Positions 45,533-54,542 of a stretch of 64,000 nucleotides of DNA are shown here, one piece after another. Numbering within the stretch: position 1 is the first letter of the stretch; each line of letters opens with the position of its first letter. Location of the stretch: the NCBI GenBank assembly GCA_017519145.1, contig JAFWTA010000030.1, positions 310,001 through 374,000 of the forward strand, in the 5' to 3' direction. The notes under the pieces were generated by a model. That model searched no databases. It saw nothing but the letters and a program-made list of their open reading frames with translations, and was not told where the DNA came from. This stretch comes from Ruminococcus sp. Lineage in GTDB: Bacteria; Bacillota; Clostridia; Oscillospirales; Ruminococcaceae. The position numbers were made by a program, and so were the translations under genes.

Positions 45533-45709
45533 ATGAGTTTACCAAACGATCCCGTAATTTTATTAAGCTACGTCAATACTCTTCTCCGTGATCAGTATCC
45601 GTCCTTTGAGGAGCTCTGCAAAAGCCTGTGCGTCCCCGAGGATGATATCAGCAGCAAACTGAGCAGCATCGGATATGTTTATGATCAAAATTCTAATTCA
45701 TTCAGATAG
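45533..45709 (+). CDS. DUF4250-family small protein
   Basis: 58 aa from the ATG at 45533 with AAAGGAG 6 nt upstream. LPNDPVILLSYVNTLLRDQY and YVYDQNSNSF are hallmarks of DUF4250, short conserved Firmicutes proteins of unknown function with a predicted helix-turn-helix-like core. No signal peptide. Two small hairpins (about 45708-45729 and 45734-45749) separate it from the dockerin gene, without T-runs. Confidence 0.82.
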   Translation: MSLPNDPVILLSYVNTLLRDQYPSFEELCKSLCVPEDDISSKLSSIGYVYDQNSNSFR

Positions 45710-45762
45710 TGACCGTACAAGGCGGTCACTCAGCGATGCTACCGCATCGGATGGGAGGGCTT

Positions 45763-47274
45763 ATGAAATCATTCACTAAAAAAATCACATCTGTCACAGC
45801 AGCTGCTGTGATGGCACTCTGCTCCTCGAATATCGGATTTTCATTCGGAGCAGATACCGAGACAAAGGAAAAATGCACAATACATTACGATCTCAGCGGT
45901 GATGGCGTATACATCCCCGATGATGAAGACGGAAATCCCCAGACTATCGAAGATGACGAGACCGACCCCAATACTTCTGTTTTTGTCACAAATGTGGAGC
46001 CTGCCCGCGATGGTTATATCTTCAGCTGCTGGTCATATGACGATATCCGCGCTTTCACTCCCGGCAGCGCTATGCAGGTCTATGACGACGACGTTACGCT
46101 CCATCCTGTCTGGGTGGATGAGGAAGATGACGTTTTTCACAAGGTAATATTCCGTGTTGAAAAAGACGGTGTTATCGATAAAGATGCAGAAAAGATCGTT
46201 CCTCCGCAGAATATGATCACAGGTCGATATGTAGTTATCCCCAATTACACATTCCCCATCGAAGGCTATAAGCAGAGAGGCTGGACCGACGGCGTTAACG
46301 AATTTGACGGCGATACCAAAATAGTAGTTCGCGACGAAGATATCATTCTTCGCCCCAACCTCAAGAAAATATATATGCTCAGATATTCCGCAGGTGATGT
46401 TGACGGCATCATCGGTACAACTTCACAGGAATATGAGAACATAGAGACAGGCTCAACAAATCTTCAGGGTGCTGATCGTTTCTCAAGAATAGGATACGAG
46501 ATCGAGAGCTGGCACTGTGTTACTGACGGCAAGGACTATGCCCCCACCGCAAACTTTATAATGCCTTCAAGTGATGTACTCATGGTTCCCAACTGGGTCC
46601 CTATCAGATATGTCATAGTCTTCAGACCCGGCACCGGTTCCAAGGACAATATCAAGGTTCCGGGTTACACCGGAACGGAAATAACCGTTCCCGAATGCAC
46701 TGTAACAAAAGCAGGCTTTACATTCGGCGGCTGGCAGCTCGATGACACTGTTGTTCAGCCCGGAGAGCAGTACACCATCAAGGGTACAGCTCCCGGACTC
46801 GGAATAGCTTTCAATGCTATCTGGAATGCTGAGGGTTCTGATGTTACAACAACATCTACAACTACATCCGCTACCACCACAACAGTAACATCAACGACCT
46901 CTGCTAACACAACTACAACAACAGTATCCGACACAACTACAACAAGTGAGACAACTTCCACAACGTCCACTACATCAGATACTTCAACTACTACAACGTC
47001 CACAACCACAGGCGGTACCGCAAAGATCGTTTACGGCGATTCCAACTGCGACGGAACAGTAGAGCTTGCTGACGCTATCCTCCTTATGCAGGCTATGGCT
47101 AACCCCGACAAATACGGCACAAAGGGCAGCGACGAAAAGCACCTCACTGATCAGGGCGTTATCAACGGCGACGTTGATAGTTCTGTTGTAGGTATCACAG
47201 CAAATGATGCTCTTATGATACAGGAATTCCTGCTTCACAAGATCAATACACTTGATCCTGCTGCAAAGGCATAA
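45763..47274 (+). CDS. Secreted dockerin protein with Listeria-Bacteroides (Flg_new) repeats
   Basis: 503 aa from the ATG at 45763, behind GGGAGGG. Signal peptide about residues 1-30 (KKITSVTAAAVMALCSSNIG). Three or four beta-grasp repeats of the InlB-B/Flg_new type follow to about residue 360; each has a G-Y-x-F-x-x-W motif (DGYIFSCWSYD, FTFGGWQLD). A threonine-rich linker spans about 363-417, then a type I dockerin: GDSNCDGTVELADAILLMQ and a diverged second repeat GDVDSSVVGITANDALMIQ. Probably docks on a scaffoldin at the cell surface; the repeats may bind a ligand. No catalytic domain seen. Confidence 0.82.
   Translation: MKSFTKKITSVTAAAVMALCSSNIGFSFGADTETKEKCTIHYDLSGDGVYIPDDEDGNPQTIEDDETDPNTSVFVTNVEPARDGYIFSCWSYDDIRAFTPGSAMQVYDDDVTLHPVWVDEEDDVFHKVIFRVEKDGVIDKDAEKIVPPQNMITGRYVVIPNYTFPIEGYKQRGWTDGVNEFDGDTKIVVRDEDIILRPNLKKIYMLRYSAGDVDGIIGTTSQEYENIETGSTNLQGADRFSRIGYEIESWHCVTDGKDYAPTANFIMPSSDVLMVPNWVPIRYVIVFRPGTGSKDNIKVPGYTGTEITVPECTVTKAGFTFGGWQLDDTVVQPGEQYTIKGTAPGLGIAFNAIWNAEGSDVTTTSTTTSATTTTVTSTTSANTTTTTVSDTTTTSETTSTTSTTSDTSTTTTSTTTGGTAKIVYGDSNCDGTVELADAILLMQAMANPDKYGTKGSDEKHLTDQGVINGDVDSSVVGITANDALMIQEFLLHKINTLDPAAKA
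46846..47012 (+). repeat. Threonine-codon (ACA/ACT/ACC) low-complexity tract
   Basis: Encodes the Thr/Ser linker before the dockerin. Codons vary, so the bias is at protein level rather than a simple tandem DNA repeat. Confidence 0.8.
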
Positions 47275-47311
47275 AAAAAGACTGCACTGCGCAGTCTCAT
47301 AATGTAAGTTT

Positions 47312-47343
47312 ACCGAGGGTGAGTCAAAAAGCCCTCGGTTTTC
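47312..47343 (+). terminator. Terminator after the dockerin gene
   Basis: 8-bp stem ACCGAGGG/CCCTCGGT followed by TTTTC. A smaller stem GACTGC/GCAGTC (47280-47296) precedes it. Confidence 0.75.
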
Positions 47344-47345
47344 TG

Positions 47346-47912
47346 TTATATAACGCCAAGCCCTTCCAGCAGGAGCTTTACGCCGATAAGTATAAGAATA
47401 ACACCTCCTGCGATCTCAGCTTTCTTTTCGTACTTACTGCCAAACCGGTGTCCGATAAATACTCCTGCAAATGAGAGCAGGAATGTAACGACTCCGATGA
47501 CCGTAACGGAGAATACGAGAGGAGTTCCTTCGGCGGCAAATACAATACCTACTGCCAGAGCATCTATACTTGTAGCAACTGCAAGCACAAAAAGTTCCTT
47601 TATGTCAAGACTGTATTCCTTACATTCCCCGTCATTATTCTCCCTGACAGCCTCTATCACCATTTTACCGCCTATGACTGCAAGGAGTCCGAAGGATAAC
47701 CAGTGGCTGAATGAGCTTATGACATCTGCAAAACGGCTTCCGAGGAAAAATCCTATCATTGGCATGAGTGCCTGAAAGACTCCGAAGAACAGTGCGGTTA
47801 TAACTCCGCCCTTCAGATCAAGCTTTTTCATGCTCAGTCCCTTACAGACAGACACCGAGAAAGCGTCCATAGCCAGCCCCACAGAAATGAGCAGTAATTC
47901 CGTTATTCCCAT
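47346..47912 (-). CDS. mntP: Manganese efflux pump MntP
   Basis: 188 aa, six transmembrane helices in two similar halves. Acidic residues typical of MntP occur in GLAMDAFSVSVCKG and ATSIDALAVGIVF. Exports Mn2+. The upstream leader is a Mn riboswitch, which strongly supports the assignment. Confidence 0.94.
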   Translation of the reverse strand: MGITELLLISVGLAMDAFSVSVCKGLSMKKLDLKGGVITALFFGVFQALMPMIGFFLGSRFADVISSFSHWLSFGLLAVIGGKMVIEAVRENNDGECKEYSLDIKELFVLAVATSIDALAVGIVFAAEGTPLVFSVTVIGVVTFLLSFAGVFIGHRFGSKYEKKAEIAGGVILILIGVKLLLEGLGVI

Positions 47913-47926
47913 ACAAACGTCCTCTC

Positions 47927-47957
47927 AAAAAAAATTCGGATACCTGCGTACCCGAAT
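47927..47957 (-). terminator. Riboswitch-controlled terminator before mntP
   Basis: Minus-strand stem ATTCGG-g-TAC/GTA-t-CCGAAT (47934-47957) followed by eight U. The alternative pairing TACCTG (47964-47969) with CAGGTA (47940-47945) would break it, so it looks like a terminator/antiterminator switch. Confidence 0.8.
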
Positions 47958-47984
47958 AAACACTCAGGTACAGCAATAAAGCTA

Positions 47985-48080
47985 TACATGAGTCTCATTA
48001 TTTAAGGCAAAACCGGACGCGCAATGCGTCAGTATGTCGGCTTGCCGCACACATCAGTGTGTTAACTACTCCCTCACATA
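47985..48080 (-). ncRNA. yybP-ykoY (Mn2+) riboswitch
   Basis: About 96 nt. Contains the hallmark GGGAGUAG after the 5' arm of P1 and GAGAC-like sequence before the 3' arm; P1 pairs UAUGUGAG with CUCAUGUA. Inner stems include GGCAAgCCG with CGGUUUUGCC. It lies between a good promoter and the terminator, in front of mntP, the classic target. Confidence 0.87.
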
Positions 48081-48089
48081 ACATAGCTT

Positions 48090-48118
48090 ATTATACATTA
48101 TACATGGGAGCAAGTCAA
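48090..48118 (-). promoter_or_regulatory. Promoter of the Mn riboswitch-mntP unit
   Basis: TTGACT (48113-48118), 17-bp spacer, TATAAT (48090-48095). Start near 48083, just before the aptamer. Confidence 0.8.
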
Positions 48119-48148
48119 TATATTACTGTTAGCATCCTAAAACATAAA

Positions 48149-48649
48149 TTAAAGCTCATAGGTCATTATGTAATCGTCCATTACATAGCCTCCGCCGATG
48201 TCTGTTACAACATCATCGGTAACTGTAAAGCCCTTCTTCTTGTATACATCTATTGCATGGTCGTTGTGCTTGTTTACTGTTAAATACACCTCTGATTTGC
48301 CGTTGTCTCTTGCCTCCTCAAACACCTTTTCAAGCATCTGTGAAGCTATCCCCGCGCCTCGCTTATCCTTGCGCAGATAAAGCTTGCTAAGGAAGAAACG
48401 GCTGTCCTTTTCGGGTCTCACACCAATATAGCCGCAAAGCTCTCCGTCGTCACGAACTGCAAAATAACTGTAGTCCTGATCGATGAGCTGCTTTGTCATA
48501 GCCTTGTATGACTGGAATTTCTCGACCATATAGTCGATCTGTCCTTCACTTATTATGCCCGTGAAGCACTCGTGCCATATAATGTCCGCCAGCTGCGCTG
48601 TCTCCTTGAGTTCGGTATCGCTGCCGATCTTCTTTATGGTAATAGCCAT
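48149..48649 (-). CDS. GNAT-family N-acetyltransferase
   Basis: 166 aa from the ATG at 48649 with AGGAG 7 nt upstream; the in-frame TTG two codons earlier is not needed. Acetyl-CoA motif KDKRGAGIASQMLEKVF (the R-x-x-G-x-G/A loop) and NKHNDHAIDVYKKKGF are typical. Substrate unknown; protein or small-molecule amines are possible. It follows yebC by 53 bp. Confidence 0.88.
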   Translation of the reverse strand: MAITIKKIGSDTELKETAQLADIIWHECFTGIISEGQIDYMVEKFQSYKAMTKQLIDQDYSYFAVRDDGELCGYIGVRPEKDSRFFLSKLYLRKDKRGAGIASQMLEKVFEEARDNGKSEVYLTVNKHNDHAIDVYKKKGFTVTDDVVTDIGGGYVMDDYIMTYEL

Positions 48650-48702
48650 ATACAAGCTCCTGTTCGCTGTAATAGTGGGGGCAGCGGAGCTGCCCTCAGT
48701 GG

Positions 48703-49437
48703 TTATTCTTCCTCGGGCATCTCCCAGTTATGGTATACATTCTGAACGTCGTCGTTCTCCTCAAGGTGCTCAAGAAGCAGATTCATCTTCTTGATGTGAT
48801 CCTCATCGGTGAGAGTTGTATAGGTTGCAGGGATCATTTCAGCCTCTGCAGAAAGCACGTTGTAGCCCTTTGCTGTAAGAGCCTCACGAACTGAGCCTAC
48901 ACTCTCGGGAGCACACTCGATCTCAACAGTCTCCTCATTGATATCGAAGTCATCTCCGCCGCACTCGAATACATCGTCCATTACCTTGTCCTCATCAAGA
49001 CCGGTGTTTTCAAGGATAACGATACCCTTGTTTGTGAACATGAAAGACACGCATCCGATAGTACCGAGATTGCCGCCGAACTTATCGAAATAGTGACGAA
49101 CCTCGCCTGCTGTTCTGTTTCTGTTGTCTGTAAGACACTCTACGATAACAGCAACACCGTTAGGACCGTATCCCTCATAGGTGATGTTCTCGTAGTTGTT
49201 CTTGTCACCGTCGCCTGCAGCCTTCTTGATGATACGGTCGATATTGTCGTTAGGCACATTGTTTGACTTTGCCTTAGCGATAAGGTCACGAAGCTTTGCA
49301 TTGTTGTTGGGGTCGGGACCGCCTTCCTTTACAACAACTGTGATCTCACGGCCGATCTTTGTGAAGATCTTGCCCTTTGCAGCATCGGTCGCTTCCTTTT
49401 TACGCTTGATATTATTCCATTTTGAATGACCTGACAT
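48703..49437 (-). CDS. yebC: YebC/TACO1-family protein
   Basis: 244 aa. Opens SGHSKWNNIKRKKEATDAAKG, split by the usual KIFTKIGREI; YEGYGPNGVAVIVECLTDNRNRT is the family signature. Annotated as a transcription regulator (PmpR) in some species, and as a factor easing ribosome stalling on proline runs in others. 4 bp after mrnC, so part of the rplU-obg cluster. Confidence 0.95.
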   Translation of the reverse strand: MSGHSKWNNIKRKKEATDAAKGKIFTKIGREITVVVKEGGPDPNNNAKLRDLIAKAKSNNVPNDNIDRIIKKAAGDGDKNNYENITYEGYGPNGVAVIVECLTDNRNRTAGEVRHYFDKFGGNLGTIGCVSFMFTNKGIVILENTGLDEDKVMDDVFECGGDDFDINEETVEIECAPESVGSVREALTAKGYNVLSAEAEMIPATYTTLTDEDHIKKMNLLLEHLEENDDVQNVYHNWEMPEEE

Positions 49438-49441
49438 AGTT

Positions 49442-49864
49442 TTACACTCCTATCTGTTCATTTTCGTTAAGATCTGAATTTATGATAATTTCAAACAGTT
49501 CACTTATACGCTCGCTGCTGCCTGTCAGATAGAGATATCCGAACAGACACTCAAGTGCAGTTGCGCGGCGGTACTCCGCAGCGTCCGCGTGCTTCGGAAC
49601 AGTATTGCCCGTAGCATTGCGTCCCCTTTTTAAGACCGCAAGCTCATGCTCCGAGAGCTGATCTGCAACGAGATCGTATGCTTTTGACTGGAACTCCGCA
49701 CAGACCAGTCTGATCTTGGCGGAGTGAAGCTTCGCCACAGGCATATTAGCCCTGCGGAGAAGATACTCTCTCACCAGTGTATCATATACACTGTCACCCA
49801 GAAAAGCCAGAGTCAGCGGACTGTATGAATTAGCTTCACGCTCTGTAAGTTTTTCTCTGCTCAT
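49442..49864 (-). CDS. mrnC: Mini-ribonuclease 3 (MrnC)
   Basis: 140 aa. RNase III catalytic domain only (AFLGDSVYDTLVREYLL with the acidic residues; ALECLFGYLYLTG), with no double-stranded RNA-binding domain. Trims 23S rRNA precursor ends in B. subtilis. Directly after obg. Confidence 0.93.
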   Translation of the reverse strand: MSREKLTEREANSYSPLTLAFLGDSVYDTLVREYLLRRANMPVAKLHSAKIRLVCAEFQSKAYDLVADQLSEHELAVLKRGRNATGNTVPKHADAAEYRRATALECLFGYLYLTGSSERISELFEIIINSDLNENEQIGV

Positions 49865-49865
49865 A

Positions 49866-51158
<1,293 letters not shown>

Positions 51159-51164
51159 CTAAAG

Positions 51165-51192
51165 AAAAAACCCAAGCAAATGCTCGGGTTTT
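51165..51192 (-). terminator. Partial terminator between rpmA and obg
   Basis: AACCCGAGC/GCTTGGGTT stem (one mismatch), then TTTTC on the minus strand. Probably lowers obg expression relative to the ribosomal proteins. Confidence 0.7.
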
Positions 51193-51210
51193 ATTGTCAC
51201 GTTATGGCTG

Positions 51211-51495
51211 TTACTGCTCAATCTCGTAAACAGAAACCTTCTTACGGTCGCGGCCGTAACGCTCAAACTTAACCTTACCGCTTACTGTAGCGAATAATGT
51301 ATCATCTGAACCGATACCAACGCCGTTACCGGGATGGATATGTGTACCTCTCTGACGAACGAGAATGTTGCCTGCCTTAACGAACTGACCGTCTGCTCTC
51401 TTGACACCAAGTCTCTTAGCCTCAGAGTCACGTCCGTTCTTAGTAGAACCAACACCCTTCTTATGAGCGAAGAACTGCATACTGATCTTTAACAT
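51211..51495 (-). CDS. rpmA: Ribosomal protein bL27 with cleavable N terminus
   Basis: 94 aa. The start [14 protein letters not shown] carries the Firmicutes leader; Prp cuts between FF and A, which lets the new N terminus reach the peptidyl-transferase centre. Core matches bL27 ([14 protein letters not shown]). Follows prp by 2 bp. Confidence 0.97.
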   Translation of the reverse strand: MLKISMQFFAHKKGVGSTKNGRDSEAKRLGVKRADGQFVKAGNILVRQRGTHIHPGNGVGIGSDDTLFATVSGKVKFERYGRDRKKVSVYEIEQ

Positions 51496-51497
51496 AC

Positions 51498-51809
51498 TTA
51501 CACCTCCGAAATAATGATTTTGATCGTGTTAGGGAACTCTTCCAGTATAGCCTCAAAATGCTGTTTCAAAACATTCAGCAGTCGCGGCGGTATCTCTCCG
51601 CCGTCCTCGCAGATACATTCGATGACGTTATCACCGACAGTGATCTTCGGCTGAAGCCCGAACTCTCCGAGGATATTTGCGGTAAGCTGTACTGCTGAGG
51701 AGACAGCCGCACAGGCCACATCCTCGCCTGCCTCGGCATAACCCGAATGGCCGCTGAACCTAAAGCCTGTCAGAAGTCCCTGCTTTTCATAAAATTCTGC
51801 GCGGATCAT
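51498..51809 (-). CDS. prp: Ribosomal-processing cysteine protease Prp
   Basis: 103 aa from the ATG at 51809; an in-frame TTG at 51815 overlaps rplU. Catalytic pair His in [18 protein letters not shown] and the Cys 12 residues on, a small dimeric protease. It cleaves the bL27 leader (and phage substrates in related species). The rplU-prp-rpmA order is conserved in Firmicutes. Confidence 0.93.
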   Translation of the reverse strand: MIRAEFYEKQGLLTGFRFSGHSGYAEAGEDVACAAVSSAVQLTANILGEFGLQPKITVGDNVIECICEDGGEIPPRLLNVLKQHFEAILEEFPNTIKIIISEV

Positions 51810-51811
51810 GA

Positions 51812-52123
51812 TCAAGCCTTGATAGCTTCGATCTTCACCTGAGTGTAAGGCTGTCTGTGACCCTGCTTCTTCTTCTCACCCTTCTTAGGCTTGTAAGTGA
51901 AAACAGTGATCTTCTTAGCCTTGCCGTTCTTCAGAACCTTAGCGCTTACTGCTGCACCGTCAACATAGGGTGTACCTATCTTGAGTCCATCGTCTGCTCC
52001 GAGAGCAACTACCTTATCGAAAGTAACTGTCTCATCAGCCTCTGCTGCAAGCTTCTCGATGAAGATGATATCTCCCTCATTAACCTGATACTGCTTTCCG
52101 CCGGTTTCAATAACTGCGTACAT
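51812..52123 (-). CDS. rplU: Ribosomal protein bL21
   Basis: 103 aa. [17 protein letters not shown] at the N terminus, [19 protein letters not shown] at the end, as in all bL21. Binds 23S rRNA. First gene of its operon, preceded by a structured leader. Confidence 0.97.
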   Translation of the reverse strand: MYAVIETGGKQYQVNEGDIIFIEKLAAEADETVTFDKVVALGADDGLKIGTPYVDGAAVSAKVLKNGKAKKITVFTYKPKKGEKKKQGHRQPYTQVKIEAIKA

Positions 52124-52200
52124 ATTGTGGCACCTGCCTTTTCAATAAACTCGCTGTTACAGGCGTGTGATGGCACAACTTTAAAGCCTGTTTACAAGCG
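52124..52200 (-). promoter_or_regulatory. L21-type leader RNA
   Basis: Untranslated leader of about 77 nt. CCGCUUGUAAACAGGC pairs through CAGGC with GCCUG further down, and CAGCGAG follows, a layout resembling the Firmicutes rplU leader that is thought to bind L21. Fold and match made by eye. Confidence 0.55.
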
Positions 52201-52208
52201 GCAATAAT

Positions 52209-52237
52209 ATTTTATCACAAACAAAGGGCTTTGTCAA
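52209..52237 (-). promoter_or_regulatory. Promoter of the rplU operon
   Basis: Exact TTGACA (52232-52237), 17-bp spacer, TAAAAT (52209-52214). Confidence 0.85.
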
Positions 52238-52258
52238 GCTTTTTTTACTATATTCCGC

Positions 52259-52291
52259 AAAAAAACTTCCCCTGCACAGTACAGGGGAAGT
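52259..52291 (-). terminator. Terminator after the 402-aa unknown gene
   Basis: 10-bp stem ACTTCCCCTG/CAGGGGAAGT followed by a U-run on the minus strand. Confidence 0.85.
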
Positions 52292-52301
52292 GTAAACGGT
52301 C

Positions 52302-53510
52302 TTACCAGACTCTGTAGCCCTCGTGTCCGATCTTATAGGAAGTTCCGGGAACGTAAAGATCCTCGGGCTTGATCTCCTTACCGTCCTCCTTAGCAGCCTC
52401 AAGAGCCTTCCTGAGCTCCCTGAAAGCAACGCTGTTGGTAACGATACGGGAAACATCATCCTGAGACGGTCTTGTGCTGAGGTACTCAAGGATAGCCTGC
52501 TGGAGGTAGAAATATGAACGGAGCTGAGTCTTCTTGAACTCGATGCTCTGCTGCTCGTCGCCCTCACCCTCAAGGAGGAAGAGGCTGTCGCCTTCACGAT
52601 AACCAAGAGTGAGTTTAGCGAAGATCTCGGGGATGAATACTCTGATCTCGGCAGCAAGATCCTTGTTGCCCTCTGTAAGCTCCTCAAGCTTCTTGGACAT
52701 TTCCATATACTCTTCTCTTGAAGTGATCTTTGTCATAGCTTCGATTGTCTCCTTAGCGGCAGACATTACAAGCTCCTTCTTGAAGGGACACTGATCGTCC
52801 TCGGTCTGAACGAAGATAGCATACTGCTTCTCGGAAACGAAAGTCTCCTTGCCGTTCATCTCCTTCTCAACATACTCCTTGAAGTACTTAGGGAGCTCCA
52901 TAAGAACCGAGCCGTTGAGTCTTACCTCTATGATCTGCTTTTCCTTGTACTTGGCAAGATAGATCCTGAGCCAGTAATACTTCTTTGAGCCGATGTACTT
53001 GGGTATCTCGTTTCTGATAAAGTTTACCAGCATTGTAGGCTCCTTGTCCTTGACACCGATCCTTACAACAGACTGGCAGTACATATCGAATTCATAATGC
53101 TGTCTGAGGTAGTTTATCGAGAGATGCTGAGGGTTCTTCTTTGAGCAGCTCTGATCGATGGGGTGCCATACTCCGCCGTGGAAGATCTCAACAGCCATCT
53201 TTGCAGCTTCCTCATCGGTAGTTCCCTGAGAGTCGACAGGCTCGATGAGAGGCTCGTCGAAATCGTCATGTCTTACGATGAATATAGTCTGAAGCACCTT
53301 TATTCCGTCGGTCTCCTCAAGTCTTCCTATCTGAACGTCGATAGTGAAGCCCTTGGGCATGATGACACAGTCATCATAGAGAGTACCGTTGAGCTTAGCG
53401 TTCAGCTCGTCCAGAACAAGCTTCTTGATGCCTTCTCTGGGGTCTGCTGCGGTAGCAGCAGCTGCTGCTGCTTCTTCCTTCTGATTGTTCTTCTTCTTAA
53501 AAAGTCCCAT
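52302..53510 (-). CDS. Conserved cytoplasmic protein of unknown function (DUF6348-like)
   Basis: 402 aa from the ATG at 53510, behind AAGGAG; the in-frame ATG at 53543 lacks a site. A charged N terminus (GLFKKKNNQKE) and an Ala run lead into an alpha/beta region about 35-130 (CVIMPKGFTIDVQIG, HGGVWHPI) that recalls DUF6348. The middle and C terminus are helix-rich (KKLEELTEGNKDLAAEI) and match nothing I know. No signal peptide or membrane segment. Placed between prmA and the rplU operon on the same strand. Function unknown. Confidence 0.6.
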   Translation of the reverse strand: MGLFKKKNNQKEEAAAAAATAADPREGIKKLVLDELNAKLNGTLYDDCVIMPKGFTIDVQIGRLEETDGIKVLQTIFIVRHDDFDEPLIEPVDSQGTTDEEAAKMAVEIFHGGVWHPIDQSCSKKNPQHLSINYLRQHYEFDMYCQSVVRIGVKDKEPTMLVNFIRNEIPKYIGSKKYYWLRIYLAKYKEKQIIEVRLNGSVLMELPKYFKEYVEKEMNGKETFVSEKQYAIFVQTEDDQCPFKKELVMSAAKETIEAMTKITSREEYMEMSKKLEELTEGNKDLAAEIRVFIPEIFAKLTLGYREGDSLFLLEGEGDEQQSIEFKKTQLRSYFYLQQAILEYLSTRPSQDDVSRIVTNSVAFRELRKALEAAKEDGKEIKPEDLYVPGTSYKIGHEGYRVW

Positions 53511-53561
53511 TTTTCTATTCTCCTTATATAATGATGATATCAATATATGCTTTGCATAATA

Positions 53562-54527
53562 TTAAACTGTGAATTTGACCGCTGCCCAGCCCTCGCGGAC
53601 CTCGGGCTCCGGGTCCTTGAAGCCCACAGACTTCAGCGCGTCGATGACCTCGTCCATGCGCTCCTCAATGATGCCCGAAACGATGAGTATGCCGCCTTTT
53701 TTCAGGTATCTGAGAAAGCTCTCCTTCATTGCGATGAGAACATCTGCGACGATATTTGCAGCGATGATGTCATACTTATCATCTATCTCGTCAGCCAGAT
53801 TTTCATCGGTGAGGATGTTTCCGAAGTAGGTCTTGTACTTTTCTTTTGGAATGTGGTTCTTGACAGCATTCTCCAGAGCTGTAACTGCTGCGTTTTCCTC
53901 AATATCAACTGCAACTGCGCTGTCTGCACCGAGGAGCATAGCTCCTATGGAGAGTATACCGCTTCCGCAGCCCATATCCAGCAGTCTGTCGCCCTTATTG
54001 AGATACTTTTCAAGCACCTCAAGGCAGAGTCTTGTGGTGTGATGCTTGCCTGTTCCGAAGCTTGACGCAGGGTCTATCTCGAGGATCAGCCTGCCGTCGC
54101 TGTTATCGTAGTCCTCCCACGAAGGCTTGATGACCAGCTTCTCGCCCACCTTGAAGGGCTTGAAGTACTGCTTCCAGTTGTTAGCCCAATCCTCCTCGCG
54201 GATACTTGACATCTCCGCTTCAAGGCGTCCGTAAACGCCCTCGGTATCGGAAGCCTTCATCTCGGCGAGCATGGATTTGATCGCAAGCAGCATTTCTGCT
54301 CCCTGACCGTTTGAGGGGATGTATACGGTGATACAGGTCTCACACTCTGAAAGTCCCATAAGATCGTCGTCAATGTAGTCCCACTGACCGTTCTTGTTTT
54401 CAAGGAACTCCTTGAAGTCCTCGGGATCCTTTATGGAAAATCCCTTTATGCCTATATCCGTAAGCTTAGAGCAGAGCAGCTCTATTCCCTCTGTTGTAGT
54501 GTAAATATTGACTTCTGTCCATTCCAT
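53562..54527 (-). CDS. prmA: Ribosomal protein uL11 methyltransferase PrmA
   Basis: 321 aa. N-terminal substrate domain (first 120 residues), then a class I methyltransferase: ILEIDPASSFGTGKHHTTRLC and LLDMGCGSGILSIGAMLLG for SAM binding, and IIAANIVADVL. Trimethylates uL11. Its start lies 15 bp after the dockerin-peptidase gene; it may be read from the same transcript. Confidence 0.94.
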   Translation of the reverse strand: MEWTEVNIYTTTEGIELLCSKLTDIGIKGFSIKDPEDFKEFLENKNGQWDYIDDDLMGLSECETCITVYIPSNGQGAEMLLAIKSMLAEMKASDTEGVYGRLEAEMSSIREEDWANNWKQYFKPFKVGEKLVIKPSWEDYDNSDGRLILEIDPASSFGTGKHHTTRLCLEVLEKYLNKGDRLLDMGCGSGILSIGAMLLGADSAVAVDIEENAAVTALENAVKNHIPKEKYKTYFGNILTDENLADEIDDKYDIIAANIVADVLIAMKESFLRYLKKGGILIVSGIIEERMDEVIDALKSVGFKDPEPEVREGWAAVKFTV

Positions 54528-54542
54528 CAGTAAAAGTTCTCC

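Noticed and set aside
46755..47009. Val-rich frame opposite the Thr linker
   Set aside because: The antisense of ACN codons gives Val-rich sequence; no gene features.
46846..47012. Possible CRISPR or tandem satellite at the ACA/ACT-rich tract
   Set aside because: There are no regular repeat-spacer units; it is Thr-codon sequence inside a coding region.
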